Source: Nymphaea colorata
Lineage: Eukaryota > Streptophyta > Magnoliopsida > Nymphaeales > Nymphaeaceae
NCBI RefSeq assembly: GCF_008831285.2
Contig: NC_045141.1
Coordinates: 16,602,106-16,666,105 of the forward strand
Direction: 5' to 3'
Length of the DNA stretch: 64,000 nucleotides
Shown: positions 23,256-36,224 of the stretch, piece by piece
Position numbering within the stretch: the stretch's first letter is position 1
Layout: every line of letters begins with the position of its first letter
Translations under genes and position numbers: made by a program
Notes under the pieces: model-generated
What the model was told of the DNA's origin: nothing
What the model saw: only the letters and a program-made list of their open reading frames with translations
Databases searched by the model: none

Positions 23256-26200
23256 TTAGTTTGGCTTGAAGAATTTAAGCTTGAGCCCACTGTTCACCAT
23301 ACTCCACACACCACCAGCGGAGAAGGCCAAGCTAAATCCAGTACCAAGTATGCCAAGGGTCCAGTTAAGATACCAATTGAAGGTGTATCTGCGGGGCTTC
23401 TTGATGAGAACCCACATGAAGCAAGGGTATGCAAATGTGACCGGCAGGGTCAGGCCTCCAAGCAGGCCTGCAATACTAGAAAGGAAGGGAAGAGCTATAC
23501 CGATGAAGAAGGAAATGAAGCCATAAAAGACTCGGAAGCCGCACCGGACCCAGAGTGAGCATGGACGGTTGGTTCGGCCGGTGTAGCCCGCTTCAAAGCT
23601 GTCGAAAACCGGCATTGAGTAGATCTGGAAACTGCTCAAGCAATTGAATACCACTAGCAAGAAGGTGGTGGCAAGGAGCCCACGAGGAATGTCCTGGATG
23701 TGGAAAGCATAAAGTGCACTCAATATGCCCCCCTGAGGCATCTGTAGAAAGAAAGGAAGGAAGCCCTTGTCAATTGTCAAGCCGAAATATAGACTTAATA
23801 GGCTTAGCTAATTTATGTAAATCTTACATTTTGCAGGTTTGCCTTAAATCCCTATGTTTAAACGGGGGGCGGTTTCTTGTATTCACTTTCTTTCTCTGGT
23901 AGAGAAAAACTCTGTTGTGGCTGTGGACGTAGGAAAATCCTTGTGTTTTCTTTTTCCTTCTCTTCTTTAAGAGAGAGAGATGGCCTCGTTCCTAACAGGA
24001 CCACTACGGAGTACATAGGTTCAAGCCATCTTTGCATACAGATGGCAATGGAGAATGATGCATGACGCCGTACTGCATCATTGTTCATCAATATATTTAC
24101 TACTGTGTAAATAATTCTGCAGCATACAGTCACTGTAAGTTGCACGGATGTCTCAGCTCCTTAGTAGGGCATGGCCCATGCACCCAGGAACCGACAGAAT
24201 CCTCTTATTCATCTTGGACACTAGTAAGGAGCAAATGGGTGAAGCAGGTCTACCTCACCTACTGTAGTTAGCCCTCTATGGCAACGCTACACCAGGTTTC
24301 TTGTTCAGCGTCTTTGGCCTGCCTAGCAAAGCCCAGCAGGCATTTTCCAAAACCGGCAAAAGCCACTGCTCTACCCTTTGGACTCATTGTTCCAGTTGGC
24401 AGAAGCCCATTTCAAGTCGTATCAGACCGGGGCTAACTTTGGTTCTATTTGGTTGTGAACCAAGGTCTTCCTGCTGGCTGACTGGTCTGATGGAGTAAAA
24501 GTTCTTGTAACAAGACAGGACCTTTTAGGTCCTTTGCCTAATTATGCCGGCAGGGACCGCAGGTCCTTCTGTGGCAAAAGAAATGTGGCAGTGTTCAAAG
24601 AAATCACATCCATTTTTGTCGTCTGCTTATTTCTTGTAAAGATGAAAGAAGATGCAAAAAACATCAAAAAGGGACCGCAGACAAAATAAGAGCAAAGAAC
24701 AGCGAGCGAGGGAGAGGCTTGACCTGATTACCGTAGGCCCAGAATCCACCAATTGCTATAGGAAAGAGGCACATGCCAATGAAAGCATATGCTACCTTGG
24801 CTCCTCTCCACATTGGTACATACGCTGGATGTTTGAATGTTGATGGCATTGTTGCCTGCACACCCAAATTGCATTAGCCGTAGGTCAGTTGTTACTTACC
24901 AGTTACACAAGGGTCACAAATAAACTAAAAATATTAGAAAAGAGGAAGTTCTTACTTGGATCTCTAACGCTAGGTTGTGACCTCTAAATGCGAAGGCGAC
25001 AATGCCAAGTGCATTCAATACTGTGAATGACGAGGCAGAGAAAGAAGGAAGGCTAAGGGGCTGGTAGGAGATCGTAGGGGATCTCGGTTGACTAACAGAC
25101 AGAACCCAAGCCATGGTAGTATAAGTAATGGCAGTCACTGCTCCAATGAGTGACAGGCCAGCAATGGAGTTTAGATTTGGTAGCTGGGAAAGAACAATGC
25201 AGAGTGACGTGAAAACCAAATACCATTCAATTGTAGATAAAGGGTTGGTTTGGCAAACAGGACCACAGACAATCTGAAAGAAGAGTTTCATGGTCTCCCC
25301 ACCAATCAAGATTATGGCTGTTGCTGTCCCCGCAGATAAATAGACTGTTGGGAAGAGTGCAAGCCAGACACCAAGTCTTTCCCCTGCAAGTTTTGATACC
25401 TTCTCTGTTAATCTTTTTGGGTGTTGACTGTTTAAGTGTCTAACTGAAGAAAGTTAGCTTACCGAAAGCTGCCTGTGCTAGCTCGACATATCTGTTATAC
25501 CTCCTTCCAGGAACAGCTTCATGCAATCTCACTAGCAACCATAACGTGTAAAGTTGCCAAAAATACGCAATGGTTAAAGATAAAATTCCCCATGTCCTGA
25601 GATTTTAACAGGAAGGAAGGATTAACTTGGAATAATCAAGCAGTGTTACTTTCACTAAAAGAGAAAATAAATCAAACCCAGGAAATTAGCATCGATGAAT
25701 AAAAGAACAGCAACTAAAAGGAATGCATCACATCCCCAAACGGCCTCAGTGGAAAAGCGCCATGGCCTAATCCAAGAATACGAACCACTTTTGGGTACTT
25801 AAGCCACTCAAATTATAAACCACCTATCTTATTAAAATAGCAACATTTAATACAAGTACAAACCATAAAGTAATCTCCCACACATAAGGGTAGATAATAT
25901 GTAAAGAGGACCAAGGACAAATTCTTAACAAGTTGCAATTAAAACACAAAATCCACGAGATCATGAGTGATTAATGGAATAACATGAAACTAGTACTCAA
26001 GATCGGTGTCTGAAACGGAACAGGTATTCAACAAACAGAGCAGTTTACCAGTTTACAACTAGGCACATAGAAGGGAAAAGGGAAAAAAAATATGGACTAC
26101 AAGAAAAAAATTCCTTTCCTCTCAAAACTGGAAAAGAATCATCTGAAGGAAACGATGAGTGAAGTTGACAACTAGTATCTCAACGCATGGGTACATTCGA

Positions 26201-27073
26201 ATGTCGCTCACATGGACTTGACTATATTGAGCACACATCTAACAGGTGATTAACAGAATAAGAAGAACTGGTTTTCCTAAAACTCCGTACTTGATCAAAG
26301 AAACTTATGAACCATTTTTTTATGAAAAAAGGAACAGAGAGAGAGAGAGAGAGAGAGAGTGAGTTACGACCATACAACACAAGTTCACCACCAACTTAAA
26401 CACATGAAAAATTACCCAAAGTACTTAGTATGTGCTTAAGTAAGAGCTAACAGATTTTAGTAGATGATAGTTACAACTTCCCCACATTGTCGAGTGGGTT
26501 CTTGAGTTAATGATACTAATAAAACCTCTTTCTCTCTCTCTCTGTCTCTGTGCGAGTATGATCCAGATCAGAAAGGACTGATATGTTTTAGAGAATGACA
26601 TACCAACCAAGGAAGGCGAAGGCGACGGGTAGGAGAAGGGCCTGGAAGCCAATGCCGGCATTGAGGTTGTGGAAGGCAGAGTAATGGGCGTTGCCATTCC
26701 TGGACTCGGTGATGGGAAGCCAGGCATCCTGCGGGTTGAGCTTAGTGAGGTGTCCAACCTCCTCCAGGTAGCCCTTCATGTTGATGAGAACGCGCTTCAT
26801 GGGGGTGCCAATCGGGCTGAGGAAGCGTGGGGAGATGAGGGAGGACGGCGTCCACGGCGTCCTGGGCGTCTTCACACCCCCCGCCGGCGACACCAGGGAG
26901 GAGGACATCTGACGAGGGGAACGCTGCCCCGACGGCGTCAGCGCCCTCGAGTGGGACGTCGACAGGATGTCCGGCGTGAATGGCGGCGTCGCCACCCGTG
27001 GGGTCGCCGGAATCGACACCAACTCAGACTCTCCCCCAGCAGCGGCACCACCACCTCCTCCTCTCTCTTCCAT
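23256..27073 (-). CDS. LHT8: LHT8-type amino acid transporter (AAAP family)
   Basis: Five exons (27073-26604, 25596-25463, 25383-24956, 24855-24724, 23741-23256) give 549 residues with all phases closing on GT-AG introns. The protein matches lysine-histidine-transporter-like 8 (AATL1), a proton-coupled amino acid carrier of the AAAP family in a cell membrane. The N-terminal 100 residues are a Gly/Ser/Pro-rich cytosolic tail with IPATPRV, TPSGQRSPR, FLSPIGTPMKRVL and GYLEEVGHLTKLNP, typical of this subgroup. Then follow about ten or eleven membrane segments, with conserved NLNAGIGFQALLLPVAF, RYNRYVELAQAAFGE, FAFRGHNLALEIQ, GFWAYGN and SGLKLKFFKPN at the C-terminus. The ATG at 27073 (MEERGGG) matches the family start; the frame runs further upstream but only to a GTG codon. 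Arabidopsis LHT8 is about 519 residues; the excess is in the tail. Intron 4 carries a Copia LTR fragment. Confidence 0.93.
23790..23997 (-). mobile_element. Copia LTR fragment inside LHT8 intron 4
   Basis: It ends with GTTCCTAACA, like the solo LTR at 10055-10452, and shares with it in the same order ATTTTG, GGTTTGCC-TAA-CC-TATGTTT and GTGGACGTAGGA. It is shorter (about 210 versus 398 bp) and diverged. No matching target duplication was found, so the left border is approximate and the copy may be truncated. It lies between exons 4 and 5 and interrupts no coding sequence. Confidence 0.55.
26338..26359. repeat. (GA)n microsatellite in LHT8 intron 1
   Basis: About ten GA units within the first intron of the transporter gene. 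Confidence 0.9.
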
Positions 27074-28474
27074 CCTCCTGTCTTTGTCTCTGTCTTTCTG
27101 ATCAGATTGAAACGACCTGCTCACTACCCCTTTCCTCTCTCTCTTCTCTCTCCCTGAGGTAGCTTGGTGACTACACTTTTGCAGCAGTGCGCTGAGCAGT
27201 GGTGTGGTGAGAGTGTGGGGGTACTTGAAATAATGGCGCTTAATGAGAGTACCAGTGTCACATCCCGATTCAGAGTTTAAAGTGAAGGATGAATAAAAAA
27301 ACCGAGTCCTTCTCGATCAATCCCTATCTCCCTGGTTTCCTCACTGATGGATCTTCCCTAGAACTTACTTATACTAAGTGCAGACCGAGTCTGATTGCGA
27401 CTCGGAGAGAGAGAGAAGCGGTTCCTTGAACAAGCATAGAGATTCCTCCCGACAAATTTATTGTGATTTGAGGAGATCTTGGGGATGGGTCGTCGGCACG
27501 CATCACTGTCCACGAACATGACCCTGCTCTGCTGCCATTCTTACTGCTCCTTTTTCTTCCTTTTCATGTGTTCCTTCTTCTTCTTCCCGAAGCCACGCTG
27601 CACGCGTGCTGCCACGAACAGCATGTCACAGTGACTGACCGAGTCATTCATGGAGTCGATTCTTCATATGTCGGTGGCCAGGAAGGCCCTCTACCAAACC
27701 CAGTGGGCTGGCTGGAGTTGGAAAGGAATCCACCGGCGGAGCTTCCCATTCTTAGATTAAGTAAAAAAAAAAGAGGAGAAATTGCAGAAAACTAGAGAAA
27801 GTTCATCACCAATTCTTAAGGAACTTTCTTGGGCTCTTCAGTTCATAGCAAATAATTGATCTGATTTGTAATGGATAACTATGCATATGAAGCACATATA
27901 TTTTTCCGGACAAGAAATACCGGTTAAAGTATTCAATTATTTACTGTTAAACTTATTATTCTTTAAATTAGAATATGTCTCGTTATGAATAGGATTTTGG
28001 GGTGTTTGCTTCCAGGGAAGTATGGCCCATCTTTTCATGAAAAAGCTAAGATTTTGAATTTAATAAGTGATTCGCGTTGCATCTTTCTCAAGGATAAAAG
28101 TTCGTTTCAACTAACGAACGTTAGAAACAGAGCCTTAATATATAAAGGATCCATCGATTTTGCCGTCTCACTCATATGGTCGTTCAGTTGTCCTCTTACC
28201 ATGTGGCGACATTATGATGGCGCACTTTTTTGGCAAATCTAGCCGCATGGATATGGTTTTGCTGGAAAAGATACGATGAAAACTAACATACAAATCAAAT
28301 TTCATAAAATTAAAAAATTAATGTTTTTGAGTTGATTGTGACATATAATCTAATTTAAAGTTCGGATTTCTTTTTTTCTTTTTCTTTAAACATATAGTTT
28401 TTGACAATCTAATCACACCCATGTACTCAGATTTGTGAGAACTGGCTGGATGGCAAAGAATAAAAAAAAAGTTG

Positions 28475-28477
<3 letters not shown>

Positions 28478-28514
<37 letters not shown>
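28478..28514. repeat. (TA)n microsatellite
   Basis: About 18 perfect TA units. Confidence 0.95.
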
Positions 28515-28900
28515 CCAGCCCAACTTCCTAAGGAAGTTGATATGTAGGTTCTGGAGCTTTTCCTTTATCAAGACCGTGAGTGAAGCTGGAGTTCGAAACA
28601 TGGAGAATAACTCATAGGCGTAAACTGTTCAGATGCCAATCAGCTAAACACAATGGAAGTCCGACTCAGATGAGATATGATCTCTGGAAAAATGGCAGAC
28701 ACTTTCTTTTTAATATTCTGCAAATTGTACGTGGGCGAGAACAATGCCAAAGTGATAATTTTGGTTCTTGTTTCTTGGCATTTGGAATCCAATGGTTCAC
28801 TGCCCAGCCCATGGTCAAACTAGCCAGCCCGTCGGTGCCTTGCATTAATTTATGGTACCGGACCGCCATGCTCCTCCCGTGATCTCCATGGACCAATTCT

Positions 28901-29184
28901 CATGAATTCAACCTCCACTTTGACCAGCACCACCTCTTCGAGAAACTCCACCAAACTCCGGCGCCGGATTCCGGCCGACAAGTGTTAGGCTAGACCTGGC
29001 CTACCTCTACTAGCTTCACATATGATCACATGGATTGACACCATCATGAATTCAAGCTCCACCTTGACCAGCACCTCTTTGAGAAACTCCACCAAACTCC
29101 GGCACCGGATTCTGGCCGACAAGGGTCATGCTAGACCTGGCCTGCCTCTGCTAGCTTCACATATGATCACATGGAACGACACCA
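28901..29184. repeat. Tandem duplication, about 144 bp
   Basis: Copies begin at 28901 and 29045 with CATGAATTCAA and both end with ATATGATCACATGGA followed by CGACACCAT or TGACACCAT. They differ by several substitutions and a small indel (CACCACCTCTTCG versus CACCTCTTTG). Confidence 0.9.
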
Positions 29185-30810
29185 TCCAGCTGTTAACCCA
29201 CTTGGGTAGGGCTGCTGTCCATGCCAACACTAGGTTTGCACATGGGTGAGATACAGATTAGCTAAACACATTAGCAAACTTTGGATCCGGTTCGGATCCA
29301 AGACAACAGAAGCTCCCCTTAGCTTATCAGACACATTTGCGGCTCTGCCCGGCATAGTTCGAATCCAGACCCGACCCAAAACCGGTTCAGACCAAAATAA
29401 AGGTCAAAGGCTCGGTCAAAGCCTGAGCCAAGGCCAATCTAGTCATTTCATAGTCTTCAAGTCCCCATACTAAGAAGAAGCAGTAGGTCCCTTTAAGCAA
29501 GGAATTATATTTATTCATGTGTGCTAGGGTTTGGGTCTTCATTTCCCCACTCACCAACCCTTTCTTTTCTTTTTTCCTCCCAAGGGGAAGAATAGGAGGC
29601 TGTGGGACCCACCATCAAAATATTTGACAATGCATGTGCATGGGGGGGGGGTACCTCCATTTCATGTGGGGAGTGTGGGCCCACATGAAAAGAAGCCATG
29701 ATAAGGATGAAGGGCTTTGCATTGTGCTGTCATTGTGAAGCAAAGTTAAAAGAAAAAGAAAGGGCTCATCCCCTCCATGATTTCAGACATGAGGCCCAAA
29801 AGCATGAGTGGTGAGGTTGACATATCAAGCAGATACATTTCTTTAGCTAATGCCCCAACTTAGACCAACCTCTGGTCCACCACCAGGCCCCATGAAGTAT
29901 GGCAGATTACCCTTTAAAAGTGATCTACAATCTCCACCGTTCCTTTACTTATAGTGGGTGGTCAGGATTGCGCCTATCAGTGATATTGATAGTTCCCTTT
30001 TTATGGGGCCATGGGTCAGATCTGGACATGATTGGACCGGATCGATGTCCGAACCACATAGGACCCGCAGTCTGCACTGGAAATGGTTGGATGAGACCTC
30101 ATGCCATGAACAGGATTGGGGTCAAACTCTCTTGTCTGAGTTCGATTTGGTCGAACCCATTTTAAGTGGCATTGGGTCCGGTTGGGGTTTTTGGATCTGC
30201 AAAAACTGAGCTCAAACTCGCCAGCTCAAGTAGATGTCTCTCATTTATGCTTCACTTCGTCTAGGCCACATCTGCATGGTGAAATATGATCAGAACAAGC
30301 ACTAAGATTGCGGTGGTCCTTATATGTAGGCTTGTACATATGCTTTTTTGTTTTATATATTCCATGGAGAGTGTCATATTAGGCAGTTTGAACCCAAAAA
30401 CACCCCAATCTTATAGTTCATATTGCTAAGTTCAATGGTGCAAGTAGCCTGAACTAGAACCAACTTTTTCAGAATCTTTCTTTCTCTTTTTTCTTTTTCT
30501 TTTTTTGCTTAGACTTTGCATTGCAATCTTTTCTACTTTAAGATTGACCTTGCTCATTCTTTTGTATGTGCGTGTACAAAAACTAGTTTAAGTGTTAGAC
30601 ACTTGTATGCTTATGGATAAGAAAAATCTTAGCTCTTGATTTTTTTTAGATCAGCAATTGAGAGAAAAAGGTATGCAACATTTGCTTCATAAAGCATTAT
30701 TTCTCACATTTTCTTAATGTTTTTTCTTTCAACCATCAATTTGACAAAGATCAAAAGGTGAGATTGTTCCTTGTACATATAACATTTAAATATCTATCAT
30801 GCACCAGCTT

Positions 30811-30828
30811 CCCTCTCTCTCTCTCTCT

Positions 30829-30903
<75 letters not shown>
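30811..30903. repeat. Compound (CT)n(TA)n microsatellite
   Basis: A CT run of about ten units passes into a TA run of about 36 units, the longest microsatellite in the window. Confidence 0.95.
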
Positions 30904-30906
<3 letters not shown>

Positions 30907-31027
30907 GGGTCTGCACGGGACAGTGAGCAAGTGGGTAGGACAAGTAAAAGTCTTTGTCTAGACCGATTGGCCCATCCTTGACTTTTGGAAGCCTGTCTGC
31001 CGCATGAACACACGCTCTGAGAGAGAC

Positions 31028-31077
<50 letters not shown>
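31028..31077. repeat. (GT)n(GA)n microsatellite
   Basis: A short GT run passes directly into about 20 GA units. Confidence 0.95.
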
Positions 31078-31079
<2 letters not shown>

Positions 31080-32792
31080 AATTAATGAATTTCATCTCTC
31101 TGATCCACTTGCCTGCAGATAAAGAAAAGTAACAGTGCCACCACACCGGATTACAATGGAGGTAGAAAAGTTGAACCCTTTACAGATTCAGCACAAGAAA
31201 CAAGCTAACTTGCCTTCTCACCAACTTCTCCATCGGCGGCTCGTAAAGAAACGAAACAGGGAAAGAAAAACAAGACGACGACGGAAGAAGCGTCGATTTT
31301 CAAGCCTTATTGATGTTTGATCTGAAAGCATTAGCGAATGGATAGATCACAATCCAACAGCACCAAACACAAAGATTCATGTGTCTTCCTATGGGCCCCT
31401 TCACACTTTCAAATGTTTTCTTAGTTCTTATCTTTTGAATTTTGTCAGTGATGGATGGCGCATTATTAATCGGAATCAGAAGAACCAACAATCTCTCACT
31501 CAATAAATTCAGACTTAGACTGCAGCTCTCTATATTCGTTTTAGGAAATCTGTTGACACTTACAAGATCGAAGATAATTATAATATGTTTATATTGTTAA
31601 AAACATACTTAATTTTTGAATAGTTAATAAAAAAGTATGAGCATGTTCTAAACAATATCAAAAAATTAAGCATGTTTTTATTATCACTAAACAATTTTAA
31701 TGTGTTATTAATTCTTTGAACGAGGAAAAAGTTTTTAAAAAGAGAAAACTGAAGATGAGACAAGGTCAGGCTAAAGGATGGCATTGTAAGGACCCAATAA
31801 TATTGGTTCTTGAGCTTCACATCTTTCTAGACATCCTTTTGTAGTTCACCATCACAATGTTACTAGTTATATGCAAAAAGCAAAACCACTCCATCCTCGC
31901 TTGTAGATCTTATTAGTCTTATGATACACCCTTTAACTTGAGTGTTGCATATATCATCTTTTGCACTTCAGAAAAGTAGTACTCACGTGAATCAAATTGA
32001 TGGCACATTACTTATGTGTTCCTCAAGCCAACCAGTTATGTTACGCCCCTCGAGCCTATCCATAGTGTTGTTAGACCAGCCTTCTACCATGTAAAACCAA
32101 TTGTATATTATTGGAAACAGTCTCAATTTGCTAGCCGATTTAATGGTATTAAAATATTTTAACTATTAATTTTATCTTATTTAAATTTGTGACTTTTTTA
32201 TTTTTTAAAAACTTTTGACAAATATGCAACTGAATAGTTAAATTGGCAGCACTGCCGATTCTGTTCAAGAACCGATCCTTAACAACACTCAAAAACTTAA
32301 CCTATAAATTCTTCAACAGAATAAAATAAAATAAAATGGAACGCCAACGCCAAGTCCAAGATCGAATATCATAGCAAGACTCTACTGGGGTCACACTATA
32401 TCATAATGCTTACTCACATTGGTTCTCTCACTAAATTATAACTAATTACTTAGTCAACCGTTGTACAAAATTATATTTAACTGAAGCTCTGGTGTGACGT
32501 ACCAAAGAAATAAATTATATGTGGAACAATTATGCATTTATGTAAAGCTCACGAGGTTTCAATTATTCAATGCAACAGTACGAAAATGATGGCCTTTTAT
32601 TTTATAACATCTCACCCAGCCAATCCTGACAACTTCGCCTCGCTGCCATTAAATGATAATAAGGAATTCAAAAGCTTCATCAACCTCTTATGCTTTAGAG
32701 TTGTCCATTTGACCCAATCCGCTACCTTTTATCACGTTACGAAGCATGAACGACCTTTTCATTCTTGGTGGTCCTTCTATAGTGGTAAAAAG

Positions 32793-32853
<61 letters not shown>
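32793..32853. repeat. Compound (TA)n(GA)n microsatellite
   Basis: TA units run directly into GA units, the same structure as at 2283-2341. Confidence 0.95.
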
Positions 32854-32854
<1 letters not shown>

Positions 32855-33523
32855 TGTAGAGAGGGAGATTTTAAAAAGTGCTAAAGTCCATTTATACTTT
32901 AGAGTTGTCCAACCAACCGTGTATCTTTTATCATGTTCTTATGAAGCATGAATGACCCTTTCATATACTGGTCCTTTTAGAACGATAAAAAAAATAGGGT
33001 GCAAGTAACGCACACTCACAGTGGCGGTGGCCGAGGTGCATGTGGGCTGGTGTGGGCAGTTGCCTATACCTGCTTCCAATGCTTCTTTATTTTCAAATTA
33101 GTGTATTAAAGATTTGCTTTGTTATGTATATGAGTGGCCATTCAGATGTAAAAATAAGTGAATGAGTACAAGTATTTTTCTTTAGAAAAATTTTCTGGCT
33201 CTGCCACTGCCACACATAAGAAACAAAAATATAAAAAATTAAAGGAGGGAGAAGGTAAATGAGAGATTGAGAAAAAAAAAGTTGGAAAACTATAATAATA
33301 AGACCGATTAAATCGATTCCTCATAATCGGATTCAGGCAATGTTTTTTAAAAGTCTGATAGTCAGCTACATGTGCAAAGCAGTTGTAGCAAATGCTGTCT
33401 TTGTTGTCGCGATAATTAAAGAGATGTTTGATGACGATGCGAGATCTCCTTTGTGGTGCTCTTCACTGCCAATGAGTTGCGGCAGTAAAACAGTTGGACT
33501 CGCGTAGCACATTGGGAAGAACA

Positions 33524-33752
33524 TTCGATCTCTCACTAGGGAAAGATTGTCTCTCACTATCAAACACCCCTTAAAAGGTGATCTAATTTTTTAGACGATA
33601 TTCGATCTCTCACAAGGGAAAGATTGTCTCTCACTATCAAACACCCCTTAAAAGGTGATCTAATTTTTTAGACGATATTCGATCTCTCACTAGGGAAAGA
33701 TTGTCTCTCACTATCAAACACCCCTTAAAAGGTGATCTAATTTTTTAGACGA
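33524..33752. repeat. 77-bp tandem repeat, three copies
   Basis: Copies start at 33524, 33601 and 33678 with TTCGATCTCTCAC and run to TTTTTTAGACGA. The only visible difference is ACTAGGG versus ACAAGGG in the middle copy, so the expansion is very recent. Each unit contains ATCAAACACCCC, an end-like motif of common plant MITEs, and ATGTTTGATG near 33425 may be the opposite end. Confidence 0.95.
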
Positions 33753-36069
33753 AAAGCTTGAATAGGATGAGATTCGAATGAGATATACACTTAACTATAT
33801 TCACTTTTTCAAATATTCATATATTCAGATTCAAATTTGTATTTGAATACCAACAAAGAAAAGTCATATTCAAATCCAAACTTTGAACTGAATCTAGTCA
33901 ATTTTCACAATGTAAGTCCATTGGAGATAGTATATTTGTTTAAAACTAAATCCGAACTGAAGTAAGATCCAAATCCGATCGAATGTCGTTTCTTAACCAG
34001 GCTTTTTCAAAGAATTACTGCGGCTTTCCCACCTCGTTTTCTTATCCTATCCCAATTGTCTTTCACTTTCTTACGAGTTCTTGCTTTCTTCTGGCACCAT
34101 CTAATCTTGAATCGGATATTAACTTTTTTTCATATCCAATTATTTCAGAATAGTTCAATCAGATATCGGATTCAAATCAAATATTTTAACATCCCCACTC
34201 TTACTCTTAAGAACAGCAGTACTGAAACTCCAAACAAACTTTATCATTTTATTAGTGCAAAAAGTTATCCTGCAAGCATTTTGTCTGTAGAAAAAAAATT
34301 GCCATGTAACTTTCACCTTTCGGTGGTGCATGAACATTCGGAAGTAAATTTCTACATATTTAATCATCATGTTCGCCATATCAGATGAGCAGCAATACTA
34401 TTTGACATTTATGAGCAGATAGTCATACCGTGGGTGCACGCACTATCGACAAGAAAGTGGAGGTGACTTCTATGCAGGAAGTGGGCGTTTGATGAACTTG
34501 GGGATGTGCTTGAAAGTGGGAAATTGTCTACCAGGAAAAGAAACATTTTCCTAGCACCAGATTTGCTTGTTTGACATGAAGAAATAAGTAGGGAAGAAAG
34601 GTACTATAGAGTAGTAAGTAGTATGGCATAAGGAACGAAGAGCAGCGAAATCGTGATGCGTTTTCTGGAAATGGATCGACTTCAGAGGTGCTTGGCTCCA
34701 GAGTCAAGGCACATTTGACAGTGGAAAATCGATGGGAAAGTTTTGAAGGATTTCAACGACAGAAAAATTTTTCCTAGCAAAAAAATTTCGAAAACCAGCG
34801 GCTTTTATGAGCCAGCAAAAGTTCTTCCATCTGAAAAATTTTCCCAAAAAAGCTTTTTATTTTATAATATGTTGTATTTGCTTCCAAAAAATTAGGGATG
34901 CCAATCAATCAGAGTTGAATTAGATGAACTTTTAGCATATCCGCTTTAAAGGATGTACAAATATTGAAGTTCAAATTCTGGTCCAGTTCAAATGAAGAGA
35001 CGTGTATGCCATATCTGAATCCAAATTCATAATCTGGATCCAAAACTTATTTTTAAGTTCACAACCAAATCCGAATCCGACTTTCAAACCAAATCCTCTC
35101 AACCAGATTCACTAACATCTGTACCAAAATTCACTTAGAAGCTTCATTTTTCTAGAAAAAAAACCTTACAGTCCAAAAGTAAAATGTACTCAAACGTGAC
35201 AGTGACCATGTTAAGATTCGAACATTAGTCCTTATATGAGCCGGACCACCTTGCCACCCAGTTTGTTACTACCCCTCGGGGTTGTCTTTACAGCTTACTG
35301 TCATTTTCCCCTTAAAATCTCTTCTCATTAGCCTCTACGCATAAAACAGATTCACATTCCCATCTATTTTTCTCATAAAACATATACAACACTGACACAC
35401 TCATCTTATCAATCAAAAGTTCAAACATAAATAAAGAAACTTTTGTTTAGTGAATGTTTTCCCACTTCCAAAGATCGGCCAAAGAATGTTTGGAAGTGGT
35501 GGTGATGATTTCCCTATCTTCGATCTCTTAACCAGAAAGATTTCGTCGACAAAAATGAGTCTCACTAAATCCTGCCGTTCTTCTTGGGGGAACAGTTCAG
35601 AAGTGGCAAACAGCAATTATATTTTTTCCATCAAACCAGACTCTGCAGACACAGCTTCCGATGTATTTAGTTGTTCTAAATCCCAGCGCTTGCGAGGATA
35701 AAAAAAAAAGGCTTTTCCGCGTTTAAAATCACGGACTAACAGTGTCCACAGATACGCTTTTTGGTTCATGTACCGCACAAGAGCCAAAGAACTTTCTCTT
35801 TTTCCTCATGTTAAGTTCGGTTATGTTCCATCCAAAGTTAAGCTTGTTCTTTGATGTTCTATATCTTAAGATGATTTTTTGTTGTGTTGGCTCCTTGCCG
35901 ATACGATGCATGGTTGATATGGGGTTACCTCATTTTTCTTTTTTCCTTTTTTATATTAAAATTAATTAAAAAAAATACTTTACATGCACCAAACAGAAAA
36001 AATGTGATATAAGCCCACATCCACGGTGCCCAATGCTAATATTAATCACATTAAAAAGTCCATAAAGTG

Positions 36070-36224
36070 TAGGCATGCGGGCATCGGGCCAGCTCGGCCC
36101 GATAATTTTGTATCATTAAATACTTGGGGTTTTGGAGCGGGTCGCCGATGCCTGGCCCGTTTGATCTTCGGGTGGGGTCAGACACCGAGTACCTGGCAGC
36201 AGCGCGGTCTGGTGCCCATGCCTA
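36070..36224. mobile_element. Short inverted-repeat (MITE-like) element
   Basis: It begins TAGGCATGCGGGCATC and its right end on the opposite strand begins TAGGCATGGGCACCAG, giving an 8-bp perfect terminal inverted repeat. The interior is GC-rich at both arms. The flanks show no convincing target duplication, so this remains a candidate. Confidence 0.4.

Noticed and set aside
27074-27124. Seventeen extra codons at the N-terminus of LHT8
   Set aside because: The upstream frame begins with GTG, not ATG, and the known family start corresponds to the MEER sequence at 27073.
29358-29378. Possible tRNA B-box (AGTTCGAATCC)
   Set aside because: No A-box at the proper distance and no cloverleaf can be drawn. 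No tRNA, rRNA or recognisable conserved microRNA was found in the window.
30797-31081. Several overlapping open frames
   Set aside because: They are translations of the TA and GA microsatellites (Tyr-Ile and Ser-Leu or Arg-Glu runs).
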